64,000 nt of DNA from Bradyrhizobium sp. AZCC 1721 (GCF_036924715.1 NZ_JAZHSB010000001.1:5757001-5821000); one strand, 5' to 3'; positions 16,684-25,357 are shown, counted from the stretch's first letter. Notes: generated by a model not told the origin, from the sequence alone. A program made the numbers and translations.

Positions 16684-18033
16684 ATGCCGCTTTTCAGATA
16701 CCTCGTTGCTGCCACGGCGTCCCTGACACTTTCATCCTCCGCCATCGCCCAAACGGCTCCCTCGCCTGTCCTTTCCGCACCGAGACCTGTGGTCGCACCG
16801 GCACCCGGTCAGCAGCCGCCGGCCGCCGCTCCGCGCGCACCCCGCGCCGCGGCTTGCCACAACGGCCTGTCGTTCGACCGCTTCCTGGCCGACCTCAAGC
16901 AGCAGGCCGCCGCGGAGGGCGTGTCGCAGCGCACGTTGGCCGAAGCGGCGCCCTACCTCGTCTATGACCAGGGCATCGTCAACCGCGACCGCGGCCAGCG
17001 CGTGTTTGGCCAGGTGTTCACCGAGTTCGCACGGAACAGGGCGTCCGATGGCGCGGCGAAAAATGCGCAGGCGCGAATCCGGATGCATGCGGCCGCGTTC
17101 AACCGCGCCGAGAAGGAATATGGCGTACCGCCGGCCGTGATCGCCGCGTTCTGGGGGCTGGAGAGCAGTTTTGGCGCCGAGCTAGGCAATCTGCATACGC
17201 TGCGCTCGCTGGTGTCGCTGGCCTACGACTGCCGCCGCTCCGAGATGTTCAGCAAGGAAACCATCGCCGCGCTGAGGATCATCGAACGCGGCGATCTGAC
17301 GGCAAGCGAGATGATCGGCGCATGGGCCGGCGAACTCGGGCAGACGCAGTTCCTGGCGACGCACTACTTCAACTACGCGGTGGACTATGACGGCGACGGC
17401 CGCCGCAACCTGTTGCGCAGCGCGTCCGACGTGATCGGCTCGACCGCGAACTATCTCGCCAACGGTTTGAAATGGCGGCGCGGCGAGCCGTGGCTGCAGG
17501 AAGTGCGCGCGCCGCAGAACTTTCCGTGGGAGCAGGCTGACCTCACGACAAAGCTGCCGCGCGCAAAATTCGCGCAGCTCGGCGTCACCTATCCCGACGG
17601 CCGGCCGCTGCCGAACGACGACCTGCCGGCCTCGCTGCTCTTGCCAATGGGCCGCACCGGACCGGCGTTCCTGGCCTATGCGAATTTCGCCGCCTATACC
17701 GAGTGGAACAACTCGCTGATCTATTCGACCACCGCCGCCTATCTCGCCAGCCGCATCGCCGGCGCCCCGCCAATGCGGCAGCCATCGGCGCCGGTCGCAC
17801 AACTGCCGCTCAACGAACTGAAAGAGCTGCAGCAACTCCTGGTGCGCGCCGGCTACAATGTCGGCAAGGTCGACGGCGTGATGGGACAGTTGAGCCGCAC
17901 GGCGGTGAAGGCGATGCAGATCAAATACGGCCTGCCGGCGGATTCCTGGCCGACGGCGGAGCTCTTGGCGCGCATGCGCGGCCCCAGCGTCCAGGCGCAG
18001 CCCGCCGGCCTGGTGATGCCGGCGGCGCGGTAG
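16684..18033 (+). CDS. Lytic murein transglycosylase, MltB/GH103 type, with peptidoglycan-binding domain
   Basis: A 449-residue secreted enzyme that cleaves peptidoglycan with formation of anhydromuramyl ends. Signal peptide MPLFRYLVAATASLTLSSSA, then a Pro/Ala linker, then the GH103 domain (SFDRFLADLKQQAAAEGVSQ). The catalytic Glu is in FWGLESSFGAE, and GELGQTQFLATHYFNYAVDY plus DGDGRRNLL are family landmarks. The last 60 residues (LQQLLVRAGYNVGKVDGVMG) are a PG_binding_1 domain. The start at 16684 gives the signal peptide. A homologous enzyme is encoded at 31581-32849. Confidence 0.9.
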   Translation: MPLFRYLVAATASLTLSSSAIAQTAPSPVLSAPRPVVAPAPGQQPPAAAPRAPRAAACHNGLSFDRFLADLKQQAAAEGVSQRTLAEAAPYLVYDQGIVNRDRGQRVFGQVFTEFARNRASDGAAKNAQARIRMHAAAFNRAEKEYGVPPAVIAAFWGLESSFGAELGNLHTLRSLVSLAYDCRRSEMFSKETIAALRIIERGDLTASEMIGAWAGELGQTQFLATHYFNYAVDYDGDGRRNLLRSASDVIGSTANYLANGLKWRRGEPWLQEVRAPQNFPWEQADLTTKLPRAKFAQLGVTYPDGRPLPNDDLPASLLLPMGRTGPAFLAYANFAAYTEWNNSLIYSTTAAYLASRIAGAPPMRQPSAPVAQLPLNELKELQQLLVRAGYNVGKVDGVMGQLSRTAVKAMQIKYGLPADSWPTAELLARMRGPSVQAQPAGLVMPAAR

Positions 18034-18039
18034 CTCTTC

Positions 18040-18181
18040 TCCCTCTCCCCGCTCTTCGCGGGGAGAGGGTTGGGGTGAGGGGCTCTATCCGCGAGCGAAG
18101 TCTATCGGAGAGACCTGTGCCCCCTCACCCGGATCGCATCTGACGATGCGATCCGACCTCTCCCCGCAAGCGGGGCGAGCT
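18040..18181. repeat. Palindromic repeat (CTCTCCCCG type)
   Basis: A complex element made of nested inverted repeats: CTCCCTCTCCCCG with its inverse CGGGGAGAGG, GGGGTGAGGGGC with GCCCCCTCACCC, and GATCGCATC / GATGCGATC. It lies just after the transglycosylase gene and could serve as its terminator. It is a common type of rhizobial extragenic repeat. Confidence 0.75.
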
Positions 18182-18317
18182 TCAGCAGCGTCACGCGCGT
18201 TCGGAATATTTCGCTGCATCAGCATCCTGCCCGAGTTGCATTTCCTAGGGCGCTTCCCATCTCGAGCAGCACCTCATCCTCTTGAGATGAATTTCCACAT
18301 CACGAAAAGAGCATCGC

Positions 18318-18821
18318 ATGTCTTTCCACGACCTAACCGTGCCCGCCTTCCTGCAGATTCTCGGCAGCCTTTCCGGCCTGCTCGGCAAGGCGGAAGCGCA
18401 TTGCAAGGCAAAGAACATTCAGCCCGAAGTGCTGCTCAATGCCAGGCTTTACCCGGACATGTATCCGCTGACACGCCAGGTGCAGACTGCCTGCGATTTT
18501 GCCGCGAAGACCTGCGCCCGGCTGACCGGCAACGAAGTGCCGTCCATACCCGACACCGAAAAGAGCTTTGAGGAATTGCAGCAGCGGATCGCGAAAACGA
18601 CCGATTATGTGAAGGCATTCAAGCCGGCGCAGTTCGAGGGCGGCGAGACGCGCGAAGTGACCTTCCCGATCGGCCCCAGCAACACCATGACGATGAAGGG
18701 CCAGCAATATCTCGTCAATTTCGCATTCCCGAATTTTTACTTTCACGCCGCCACTGCGCACGGCATTTTGCGCCACAATGGCGTCGAGATCGGCAAGCGC
18801 GATTTTCTCGGGGTGAGGTAA
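18318..18821 (+). CDS. DUF1993 family protein
   Basis: A 167-residue helical protein of the DUF1993 family, recognised from its start MSFHDLTVPAFLQILGSLSG, the segment LYPDMYPLTRQVQTACDFA and the end FYFHAATAHGILRHNGV, which is close to the DinB-like fold; the two conserved histidines near the C-terminus are present. No signal peptide. Single gene between a repeat and a convergent gene whose end lies three bases away. Function unknown. Confidence 0.88.
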   Translation: MSFHDLTVPAFLQILGSLSGLLGKAEAHCKAKNIQPEVLLNARLYPDMYPLTRQVQTACDFAAKTCARLTGNEVPSIPDTEKSFEELQQRIAKTTDYVKAFKPAQFEGGETREVTFPIGPSNTMTMKGQQYLVNFAFPNFYFHAATAHGILRHNGVEIGKRDFLGVR

Positions 18822-18824
18822 TCG

Positions 18825-19369
18825 TCAGCGCAAAGCGGCTAGCTCGCGCGCAAGGTTTTCGCGGGCTTGGCCGTCATATCTTGCGGCAAAGGCCGGATCG
18901 GGAAAGATCACTGGCCGCGCGGCGAACTGGCCGAGCACATGAGCGCGGCCGGCGCGATAGTCAGCGTCCGGCACGTGGATGAACTCCTGCCGGATCGCGG
19001 CGGCGTAAGCGTCGTAGCGCGCGGGCTCCGCGCCGAGAATGCTGAGGTCGATCGAGATCAAAATGGCGCCCAGGCGATCGTCGCCCTGGACGTCGTGTGT
19101 CTTTGTCAGGCGGATCAGGCGGGCTACTTCCGCTCCGATATCCTCGCGGACGTGCTGCTCGGCCAGCCGCGCGCTGAGCTCTTCATTGTCCGCGCGGGTC
19201 GGGTCGTAAACGACATCGTGCCACCAGATCGCCTCGGTCAGGATTTCGCGCTCGCGCTCCGAAAGATTGTCGACGCGCGCGAGCGCAGCGAGACAGTCTT
19301 CAACGTGCGTGAGGTTGTGATAGTGGCGGCCCGGCGCCTGTAGGCGGTGACAAGCTGGTCGCGGTTCAT
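18825..19369 (-). CDS. HD-type predicted metal-dependent phosphohydrolase (COG4339), frameshifted start
   Basis: The body has the marks of COG4339: YHNLTHVEDCL, WWHDVVYDPTRADNEE, and RLIRLTKTHD. The frame that encodes this is open upstream to 19415 but the N-terminal part is nonsense in composition. A better start is the ATG at 19369 with GGAG eight bases before it, encoding MNRDQLVTAYR; adding one G near 19337-19339 joins this to APGRHYHNLTH in the main frame. I therefore annotate 18825-19369 as one gene with a one-base deletion close to its 5' end. Substrate unknown. Could be sequence error or real inactivation. Confidence 0.7.
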
Positions 19370-19418
19370 CGCAAGGCTCCGCGTCGGGCGCGCATTCGCG
19401 CGCCCCATCCAACAACCG

Positions 19419-19859
19419 CTACCGCATCGTGATCGCTAATCCGCTGAGATCGGCGTTCGCCATCAACCCGACCTGGTGCCCGGTCAATTCCAGCACCGCA
19501 CCCTTCTGGTTGGTGAGCACGATCGCGCGTGCGCCGCGGCCGACCGCCAGGCCCGCGCCGGCTGCGCCGTAGACGCCGGCGACATCGGATGGGCGATAGA
19601 TGTTGCTGACGCGGCCGCGCAGCACGGTCTTCGATCCGCCGAACACCAGGCCGTAGTCGAGCCCGCCGGTCGACAGCGGATAGCGTCGCCCGTGAAAATT
19701 CAGAACGCCGCTGCCGCCGGAGCCGCCGATGATCCATCCCGCCTTGTAGATCGTGAGTTGCACGAAACCTTCGTCGGCATGCGCGGCGGACGACAGCGTG
19801 ACGCCGGCGAAGGCCGCTAACGCGAGCACGGTGGCGCGAACGGCGGATGGCATGTTCAT
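19419..19859 (-). CDS. Secreted conserved hypothetical protein
   Basis: A 146-residue protein with a signal peptide (AVRATVLALAAFAGVTLSSA, cleavage after AHA). The mature part is glycine-rich and strand-like: GWIIGGSGGSGVLNFHGRRY, GLDYGLVFGGSK, YGAAGAGLAVGRGA. It slightly recalls the DUF1134/EipA type periplasmic fold, but I cannot confirm this. Start at 19859 or 19853 (MNMPS); the longer frame adds an Arg-rich segment. Upstream of the HD hydrolase on the same strand with 49 bases between. Confidence 0.7.
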   Translation of the reverse strand: MNMPSAVRATVLALAAFAGVTLSSAAHADEGFVQLTIYKAGWIIGGSGGSGVLNFHGRRYPLSTGGLDYGLVFGGSKTVLRGRVSNIYRPSDVAGVYGAAGAGLAVGRGARAIVLTNQKGAVLELTGHQVGLMANADLSGLAITMR

Positions 19860-20237
19860 GGATCGTATCTCCGGAGGGCTTGCAAATCGGAAAAGTGTCG
19901 GGCGGGCTTTGCGGTGCAGATTGAGTCGCAACTATCGGATTGTAGCCGATCGGCGCAAGGGGCAAAGCATAATCAGGCCCTGCGCGATGCTCTGTGTGCC
20001 GACCCGCGCCGCGCGCCCGACACAATTTCATCACGATTGCACGAACAAAAAATTGCGGCCCTGTGAACTGCATTACTGTCGCAGCAACCGTAACCCGCTA
20101 TTTCGTGTCGGGTGAATTCCCTGACGGGCGGGACCTACAAACCAATCGGCGGGTCGTGAAGCGCGGGCGCCGCTGCCTTTCCAGCGAGGCAGCGGCGCGT
20201 TAGGCTTCAAGGCACCGAACCAGCCACGAGGTGTCCC

Positions 20238-20627
20238 ATGCCCCCGATCCAGCATTTTGCGCCGCCCGCCGGCGTCAAGGCCCCGCCGCTATCCTTTGCC
20301 ACGCGCACCGGCGACCTGTTGTTCATCTCGGGCATTCCGGGCTTTGACGACAAGGGCGCGCTGGCGGATGGTTTCGAGGCGCAGTTCGGCTTCGTCGTCG
20401 CCAATATCAAGCGCGTGCTCGACGAGGCCGGCGCGACGTTTCGCGATCTGGTCAAGGTCAACGTGCTGCTGACGCGCGCATCCGACGTCGCCACGATGAA
20501 CGTGCTGTATGCGTCGGCGTTCGGGCCGGCGCCCTACCCCGCCCGCACCACCTGCGTGGTGCAGGCGCTGCCCGACCCGAAGATGCTGATCGAGATCGAA
20601 GCTGTTGCCTCACTGACGAAGGCGTAG
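20238..20627 (+). CDS. RidA family (YjgF/YER057c/UK114) protein
   Basis: A 129-residue RidA-fold protein. Family landmarks are GDLLFISGIPGFDDKG, the central FGFVVANIKRVLDEAGATFR then DLVKVNVLLT, and the ligand-binding Arg in PYPARTTCVVQALPDP. Enzymes of this group hydrolyse reactive imines or enamines formed by PLP enzymes; the conserved Arg is the substrate-binding one. Cytoplasmic, expected trimer. Stands alone between two repeat elements. Confidence 0.9.
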   Translation: MPPIQHFAPPAGVKAPPLSFATRTGDLLFISGIPGFDDKGALADGFEAQFGFVVANIKRVLDEAGATFRDLVKVNVLLTRASDVATMNVLYASAFGPAPYPARTTCVVQALPDPKMLIEIEAVASLTKA

Positions 20628-20631
20628 AAAG

Positions 20632-20706
20632 CGTAGGGCGACTAGCGAAGCGTAATCCGCCATTCACGGCAAGGTCGGCGGATTACGCTACGCCAATCCG
20701 CCCTAC
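20632..20706. repeat. Palindromic repeat (TAGGGCGGATTACGC type)
   Basis: GTAGGGCGACTAGCGAAGCG followed by TAATCCGCC is repeated inverted as GGCGGATTACGCTACGCCAA then TCCGCCCTAC. Placed between convergent genes (RidA and the DUF2380 protein). A common rhizobial extragenic repeat. Confidence 0.8.
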
Positions 20707-20714
20707 GGAACATC

Positions 20715-21263
20715 TCACGGCTTCGGCATGGATTCCTTCAGTGTATTGCCGACGAAATCGGCGGCATGGCGATAGGCGGCATCGTTGTCGCCGCGGAACG
20801 TCACCGTTCGCCGCATCAACAGTTTCTCGGCTTCGAGGTCGAGCAACTGGATTTCGCCCCATTGCACCAGCGTGCTCATCTTGCGGATGCCGCCATAGAC
20901 CACGAGTCGCGCGCCGGCCTTGCGCGCGGCGGCGATGAAGACGTCCTGCGACATGCTGGTGGCGGTGCAGGGGTGATCTGGGCATTCGATCGGCACCACG
21001 CGATAGCCGCCCTGCGCCGCGAGATTATCGCGCAGCAACGTGGCAAACGACGCCACTCGCGCCTGATGCTCAGCGCTCTGGTCCGTGACCTCGCCGGAAG
21101 TATCGAAATAATCGAAATCCGCAACCGCGACCGCGATCGGCGCGGCGGCCGGCGATCCGCTCGATGCAAGCGACAATGCGGCGAGCGCGCAGAGCATCGT
21201 CAGCACCGCGCCGGCGCCATTGCGCCGGCGTGAGACGCGCCATCCGGTTGCCGCTTGCATCAT
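20715..21263 (-). CDS. DUF2380 family secreted protein
   Basis: A 182-residue protein. The N-terminus has a basic start and a hydrophobic stretch (GAVLTMLCALAALSLASSG), a signal peptide. The mature protein begins VAVADFDYFDTSGEVTDQS, typical of DUF2380, and ends FRGDNDAAYRHAADFVGNTL. The pattern (strand, DF-D, then helix with a dispersed Gly-Gly) resembles periplasmic proteins related to TolB-N or CsgG-like folds. Two cysteines (ECPDHPCTA) may form a disulfide. Function unknown. Confidence 0.8.
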   Translation of the reverse strand: MMQAATGWRVSRRRNGAGAVLTMLCALAALSLASSGSPAAAPIAVAVADFDYFDTSGEVTDQSAEHQARVASFATLLRDNLAAQGGYRVVPIECPDHPCTATSMSQDVFIAAARKAGARLVVYGGIRKMSTLVQWGEIQLLDLEAEKLLMRRTVTFRGDNDAAYRHAADFVGNTLKESMPKP

Positions 21264-21331
21264 GCCTGGCCTCCTTCAACTCCGACGTCGGTATCGCCAC
21301 GCTGCCGACCGGAGCAAATTGTAACCGACAT

Positions 21332-21421
21332 GTGTAGGGTGGGCAAAGGCGCGCAGCGCCGTGCCCACCTTTCTTATGTCTTCGCGATGGTGGGCACGCT
21401 ATCGCTTTGCCCACCCTACGA
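21332..21421. repeat. Palindromic repeat (GTAGGGTGGGCAAAG type)
   Basis: TGTAGGGTGGGCAAAGGCGC and GTGCCCACC are mirrored as GGTGGGCAC and GCTTTGCCCACCCTACGA. The element fills the 5' region between the divergent DUF2380 gene and the SDR gene. Confidence 0.8.
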
Positions 21422-21490
21422 AATCGTCCCTCTTGTACAAGCGGGCGCGCTTGCTATCCTCTGGCAAAACCAAGCAAGAGGAAACGCGCC

Positions 21491-22258
21491 ATGCCCCTTC
21501 TCCAAAATCACATCGCCGTCATCACCGGCGCAGGTTCCGGTATCGGGCGCGCCATTGCGAGCGGCTATGCACGGGAGGGCGCGCGGGTCGTGCTGCTCGA
21601 CAGGGACGAGAACGCGGTAGCAGAAGCGGCAAAGGAAATCCGCGACGCCGGCGGCAATGCGGACAGCTTTGCGCTCGACGTCGCAAAACGCGAGGACTGC
21701 GTCGCGATGGCGGAGCAGATCGCCGATAAGGTCGGCCAGGTCTCGATCCTCGTCAACAATGCCGGCATCGTCCGCCGCAACGGCATGCTGGGCGCGGCAG
21801 AGGCCGTGATCAGCGACTGGGAAGACATTATCGCGATCAACCTCACCGGCGTCTTCAACGTGACGCATGCCTTTCTCGATCCCTTGCGCGCGAGCAAGGG
21901 GCGCATCGTCAACATCGGCTCGATCCAGTCCTTTGTGCATGTGCGCACGCCGAGCTCGCCGGCCTACACCGCCTCCAAGCACGGCGTGCTCGGCTTCACC
22001 AAGGCGCTCGCCGCCGAACTCGGCAAGGAAGGCGTCCGCGTCAATGCAATCGGCCCCGGCTTCATCGCAACGCCACTGAACGCCAATGCCCGCGCCAACA
22101 ATCCGGAACTGGTGAAGACCTTCATGGATCACACGCCGCTGGGACGTGCCGGCACCGCGGAGGACATCGTCGGCCCCGCGATCTTCCTGGCGTCCGATCT
22201 GTCGGCTTACGTCTCCGGATCGATCGTGATGGTCGACGGCGGCTATCGGGCGGTGTGA
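21491..22258 (+). CDS. Short-chain dehydrogenase/reductase
   Basis: A 255-residue classical SDR. The cofactor motif is TGAGSGIGRA; NNAG is present in ILVNNAGIVRR; the catalytic set is Asn (NLTGVF), Ser in NIGSIQS, and YTASK. LDRDEN after the second strand suggests NAD(H) preference. FabG-like length and the C-terminal signature SGSIVMVDGG. The next gene, a P450, starts eight bases later, so the two are co-transcribed and the SDR probably oxidises the alcohol product or reduces a ketone of the P450 pathway. Substrate unknown. Confidence 0.9.
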   Translation: MPLLQNHIAVITGAGSGIGRAIASGYAREGARVVLLDRDENAVAEAAKEIRDAGGNADSFALDVAKREDCVAMAEQIADKVGQVSILVNNAGIVRRNGMLGAAEAVISDWEDIIAINLTGVFNVTHAFLDPLRASKGRIVNIGSIQSFVHVRTPSSPAYTASKHGVLGFTKALAAELGKEGVRVNAIGPGFIATPLNANARANNPELVKTFMDHTPLGRAGTAEDIVGPAIFLASDLSAYVSGSIVMVDGGYRAV

Positions 22259-22265
22259 GGTCATC

Positions 22266-23438
22266 ATGTCCAATGCCCCGCATTTCGACATCGACGTCCC
22301 CGCCTTCTGGGCCGATCCCTATCCCGCGCTGGCGAAGATGCGGAAAGAGACGCCGATCGCGTTCGTGCCGCAGCTCGGCTCGACCGTGTTCACCCGGCGC
22401 GACGACATCTTTACCCAGGAGAAGCGCATCGACGTGTTCTCCTCGCATCAGCCGAACGGGCTGATGAACGTGCTGATGGGCCACAACATGATGCGCAAGG
22501 ACGGCGAAGCGCACATGACGGAGCGGCAGGCGATGTTTCCCGCCGTCTCGCCGCGCACGGTGCGCGATACCTGGATCCGGCAATTCCAAGCCCATGCCGA
22601 CCGCATCCTTGATGAGCTCGTGCCGCAAGGCTCCGCCGATCTCTGCAAGGCGTTCGCGCTGCCGCTGTCGGCCGAATGCTTAAAAGACGTCACCGGGCTG
22701 ACCAACATGCGCTACCAGGACATGGACGCATGGTCGCAGGCGATGATCGATGGCATCGCCAACTATACCGGCAACAAGGAGGTCGAGGCGCGCTGCCATG
22801 CCGCGACCGCCGGCATTGATGCTGCGATCGACGACATGATTCCGGTGGTGAAGAAACACCCCAACACCTCGATCCTGAGCGTGCTGCTGGCATCAGGCCA
22901 GAACATGGAGAGCATCCGCGCCAACATCAAGCTCGCGATCTCCGGCGGCCAGAACGAGCCGCGCGATGCGATATCAGGCGCGACCTGGGCCTTGCTGACG
23001 CATCCCGATCAACTCGCGCTGGTGCGCGAGGGAAAAGCAAAGTGGATCGACGTGTTCGAGGAGTATGCGCGCTGGATCGCGCCGATCCAGATGTCGCCGC
23101 GCCGCGTCGCAAAACCGTGGACGTATCACGGCGTCGACTTCGAACCGGAGGACCGCGTGTTCTTCATGTTCGGATCGGCCAACCGCGACGAGGCCTGTTT
23201 CAACCACCCCGACCGTTTCGACATCACGCGCGATACGCAAAAAAGCATCGCCTTCGGCGCCGGCCCGCATTATTGCGCCGGCGCGTTCGCCTCGCGCGCC
23301 ATGGTGGCCGACGTGGCGTTGCCGGGCCTGTTCGCGCGGCTGCAAGGCCTGCGGCTGGACGAGCGCGAACCAGTGCGGATCGGCGGGTGGGCGTTTCGGG
23401 GGTTGCTCAATCTTCCGGTGAAGTGGGATGCGAACTAG
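22266..23438 (+). CDS. Cytochrome P450 with atypical I-helix
   Basis: A 390-residue soluble bacterial P450. The haem loop is FGAGPHYCAGAFASR with the proximal cysteine at about residue 337; the ExxR-like motif and the aromatic region RFDITRD are present. The I-helix reads AISGGQNEPRDAISG, where most P450s have an acid-Thr pair (AGxxT); here Thr is absent and an Asn-Glu-Pro follows the glycines. This may alter oxygen activation. No redox partner is encoded next to it; the preceding gene is a short-chain dehydrogenase separated by seven bases. Substrate unknown. Confidence 0.9.
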   Translation: MSNAPHFDIDVPAFWADPYPALAKMRKETPIAFVPQLGSTVFTRRDDIFTQEKRIDVFSSHQPNGLMNVLMGHNMMRKDGEAHMTERQAMFPAVSPRTVRDTWIRQFQAHADRILDELVPQGSADLCKAFALPLSAECLKDVTGLTNMRYQDMDAWSQAMIDGIANYTGNKEVEARCHAATAGIDAAIDDMIPVVKKHPNTSILSVLLASGQNMESIRANIKLAISGGQNEPRDAISGATWALLTHPDQLALVREGKAKWIDVFEEYARWIAPIQMSPRRVAKPWTYHGVDFEPEDRVFFMFGSANRDEACFNHPDRFDITRDTQKSIAFGAGPHYCAGAFASRAMVADVALPGLFARLQGLRLDEREPVRIGGWAFRGLLNLPVKWDAN

Positions 23439-23459
23439 CGTCTCTCTGCCGCGCAGGCA

Positions 23460-23657
23460 TCAATCGTGCGGCAAGAGCCGCATGCGGCGGAACGACCAAT
23501 GCATCGCGCGGTACCAGAAATAGCCGGCCAGCGCGCCGCAAACCGAGAGAATGATGATATTGGCGGGATGATACTCGCCGCTCCACCACAACATTCCGCC
23601 GACCCAGAAGATCGTGAAGAAGATGGCGCCGAGCTTCAACCGCGTTGCCTGATCCAT
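23460..23657 (-). CDS. Small membrane protein
   Basis: A 65-residue protein starting MDQATRLKLGAIFF, with two hydrophobic helices (IFFTIFWVGGMLWWSG and ANIIILSVCGALAGYFWY) and a basic C-terminus (RAMHWSFRRMRLL). The ATG at 23657 is chosen because the open frame upstream is Arg-rich and not conserved in character. Convergent with the P450 gene, 21 bases apart. Function unknown. Confidence 0.6.
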   Translation of the reverse strand: MDQATRLKLGAIFFTIFWVGGMLWWSGEYHPANIIILSVCGALAGYFWYRAMHWSFRRMRLLPHD

Positions 23658-23898
23658 GATACCCCTCCGATGGATGGCACCATGAGCGCTGCGACCTCGC
23701 CGCACCGTGAGCAGCGTCACGCTGCGTCGAGGCTATGAACCCACAAAATCCAGAGTGGTTGGCGGACTTCCGCTTTGATGCGCGCTCCGGACTCACATCG
23801 GACATCGCGTGAGGTCCGAAAGGGCCAATAAGCGAACATGCAGTAACCGCATCTACAGGGGTCGGGTCTATAGACGTGCCGCTAAGTGAGGCGAGAGA

Positions 23899-24051
23899 AT
23901 GAAAGCAGATAATCGGCTGGCGGTGTTTTGCCTGGTAGTGCTGTCCATCATCATTGCGGGCATCATGGTCGAGAAGTTTTGGGACTGTCGTCTCAAAGGA
24001 GGAGCGGAAGAGGCCTGCTTGTTCACGCCTGCTCCTTACACGCCACCATAG
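23899..24051 (+). CDS. Tiny single-pass membrane protein
   Basis: A 50-residue protein. Residues 8-25 are hydrophobic (VFCLVVLSIIIAGIMV) and are followed by a short C-terminal part with two cysteines (WDCRLKG and EEACLF). The start has a GAGGCGAGAG purine-rich ribosome site. It could be a small inner-membrane protein with its Cys-containing tail in the periplasm. No family recognised. Confidence 0.5.
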   Translation: MKADNRLAVFCLVVLSIIIAGIMVEKFWDCRLKGGAEEACLFTPAPYTPP

Positions 24052-24111
24052 GGCGCCAACTGAGGCAGCCTAATCGTAGCCCTTGCCATTAGGTCTGCTG
24101 GAGCGAAGACC

Positions 24112-24228
24112 GCAATGGGTCAAAAGCGTCGTTTTCACCGTCTGACGAAGACTTCCGGTGTACCCCGGTGAACGGACATCGCCAGGGCCGGTCGGCATGT
24201 CTCAAAAGGGCCAATTCCAGACCTTGGC
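24112..24228 (+). repeat. Dispersed degenerate repeat, copy 1
   Basis: Contains ATGGGTCAAAAGCGTCGTTT, ACTTCCGGTGTACCCC and CATGTCTCAAAAGGGCCAAT (then TCCAGAC). The same three blocks in the same order occur at 25358-25470, so the two copies form imperfect direct repeats around the frameshifted oxidoreductase gene. A fainter, partial match is at 54330-54400. I take it as a non-coding or decayed dispersed repeat. Confidence 0.65.
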
Positions 24229-24373
24229 ACTTGCAGACGAGAAAGTCTCAAAGGCGATCATCCTGAAATCACGCCTTGGGGCCAGGGTAGAAGCACGATC
24301 TTACCGCCGAGTCCGCCGGCATCGATGCGGGTGTGGGCCTCGCGCGCGGCCGCGAGAGGCAGACGGTCGATAA

Positions 24374-25309
24374 CTACGGGATGGATAGCGCGGTCGCGAA
24401 CAGCGTGACCATGTCAGCTTTGAAATCTTCTGGGTGCGCTGATCGGCGTGAGGTGATGTTGTAGAACACGGCGTGACGGCCGCCAAACAGACCGCTCAAT
24501 GCGTTCCACAGTTTGAGCCGCGCCAAACCGAGTGCCGCTGACGCCAAGCCTGCGCCGCCAACTGCCATTGTCTGGGCACCGTAGCCGACGAGTAGGCCGC
24601 CGGGTGCGAGGCAAGCGAATGACCGCGCGAAATGCGCGCCGCCAATCGCATCGAAGGCTGCATCGACGCCGACCCCGCCCGCACGCCCTGCGGTGAGCCC
24701 GCGCACAGCCGCGACGAAGTCGCCGGCGCGATAGTCGATCGCCGTTGCGCCGAAGCGCTCTACCACAGCCATGTTGGTCGCCGAGCAAGTGCCAATCGCC
24801 TTCAGGCCGAGATGGCGCGCCAGATCGAGTAGCGCCGTGCCGACCGTGCCAGAGGCACCAATTACGAGGATAGTTGCTCCGCGCGGTAGGCGACCGTATC
24901 GGGTGAGCATTTGGTAGGCGGTGAGATAGGCCAGCGGGATGCACACGGCTTCGGCGGGATCGACGCCATCGGGGACCGGCACGAGAAAGCGCGCGGGGCG
25001 GATCGCATACTGTGCGTACCCACCGACGACACAGAGATCAGCAACCAACTGTCCGGTGAGCTGGGCAGGCACGCCGGGTCCGGCCTCTTCGACGACGCCG
25101 ACAAGGTCGTAACCCGGGGTGAACGGCAGTGGCCCCTTGAAGTCTGGGTAACGGCCGCGCCGGATGAAGGTATCGGTGAAGCCGGTGCCGGCAGCGAGCA
25201 CCTTGATGCGGACCTCGCCATGGCCGGGCTGGGGAATTGTCGGCTGTTCCGCCAGTTCTAGGACCTCGGGGCCGCCGAACCGAGCGATACGAATGTATTG
25301 CAACGCCAT
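24374..25309 (-). CDS. Zinc-free MDR oxidoreductase (quinone reductase-like), frameshifted C-terminus
   Basis: A medium-chain dehydrogenase/reductase of the NADPH:quinone reductase type. The catalytic-domain start IRIARFGGPEVLELAE and the nucleotide motif LVIGASGTVGTALLD are intact, and there is no structural zinc cluster. The frame stops at 24374 after VTLFATALSIP. Reading one base out of phase continues as HPVVIDRLPLAAAREAHTRI, then GGLGGKIVLLP, the usual family ending, up to a stop at 24258. So a single-base change lies near 24395-24402. About 38 C-terminal residues are lost. Flanked by direct repeats on both sides. Likely inactive or reduced, or a sequence error. Confidence 0.75.
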   Translation of the reverse strand: MALQYIRIARFGGPEVLELAEQPTIPQPGHGEVRIKVLAAGTGFTDTFIRRGRYPDFKGPLPFTPGYDLVGVVEEAGPGVPAQLTGQLVADLCVVGGYAQYAIRPARFLVPVPDGVDPAEAVCIPLAYLTAYQMLTRYGRLPRGATILVIGASGTVGTALLDLARHLGLKAIGTCSATNMAVVERFGATAIDYRAGDFVAAVRGLTAGRAGGVGVDAAFDAIGGAHFARSFACLAPGGLLVGYGAQTMAVGGAGLASAALGLARLKLWNALSGLFGGRHAVFYNITSRRSAHPEDFKADMVTLFATALSIP

Positions 25310-25357
25310 GCGTCGAATATAGCGACGGGTTGACCGCTTGTCGAACGTACATGTCCG

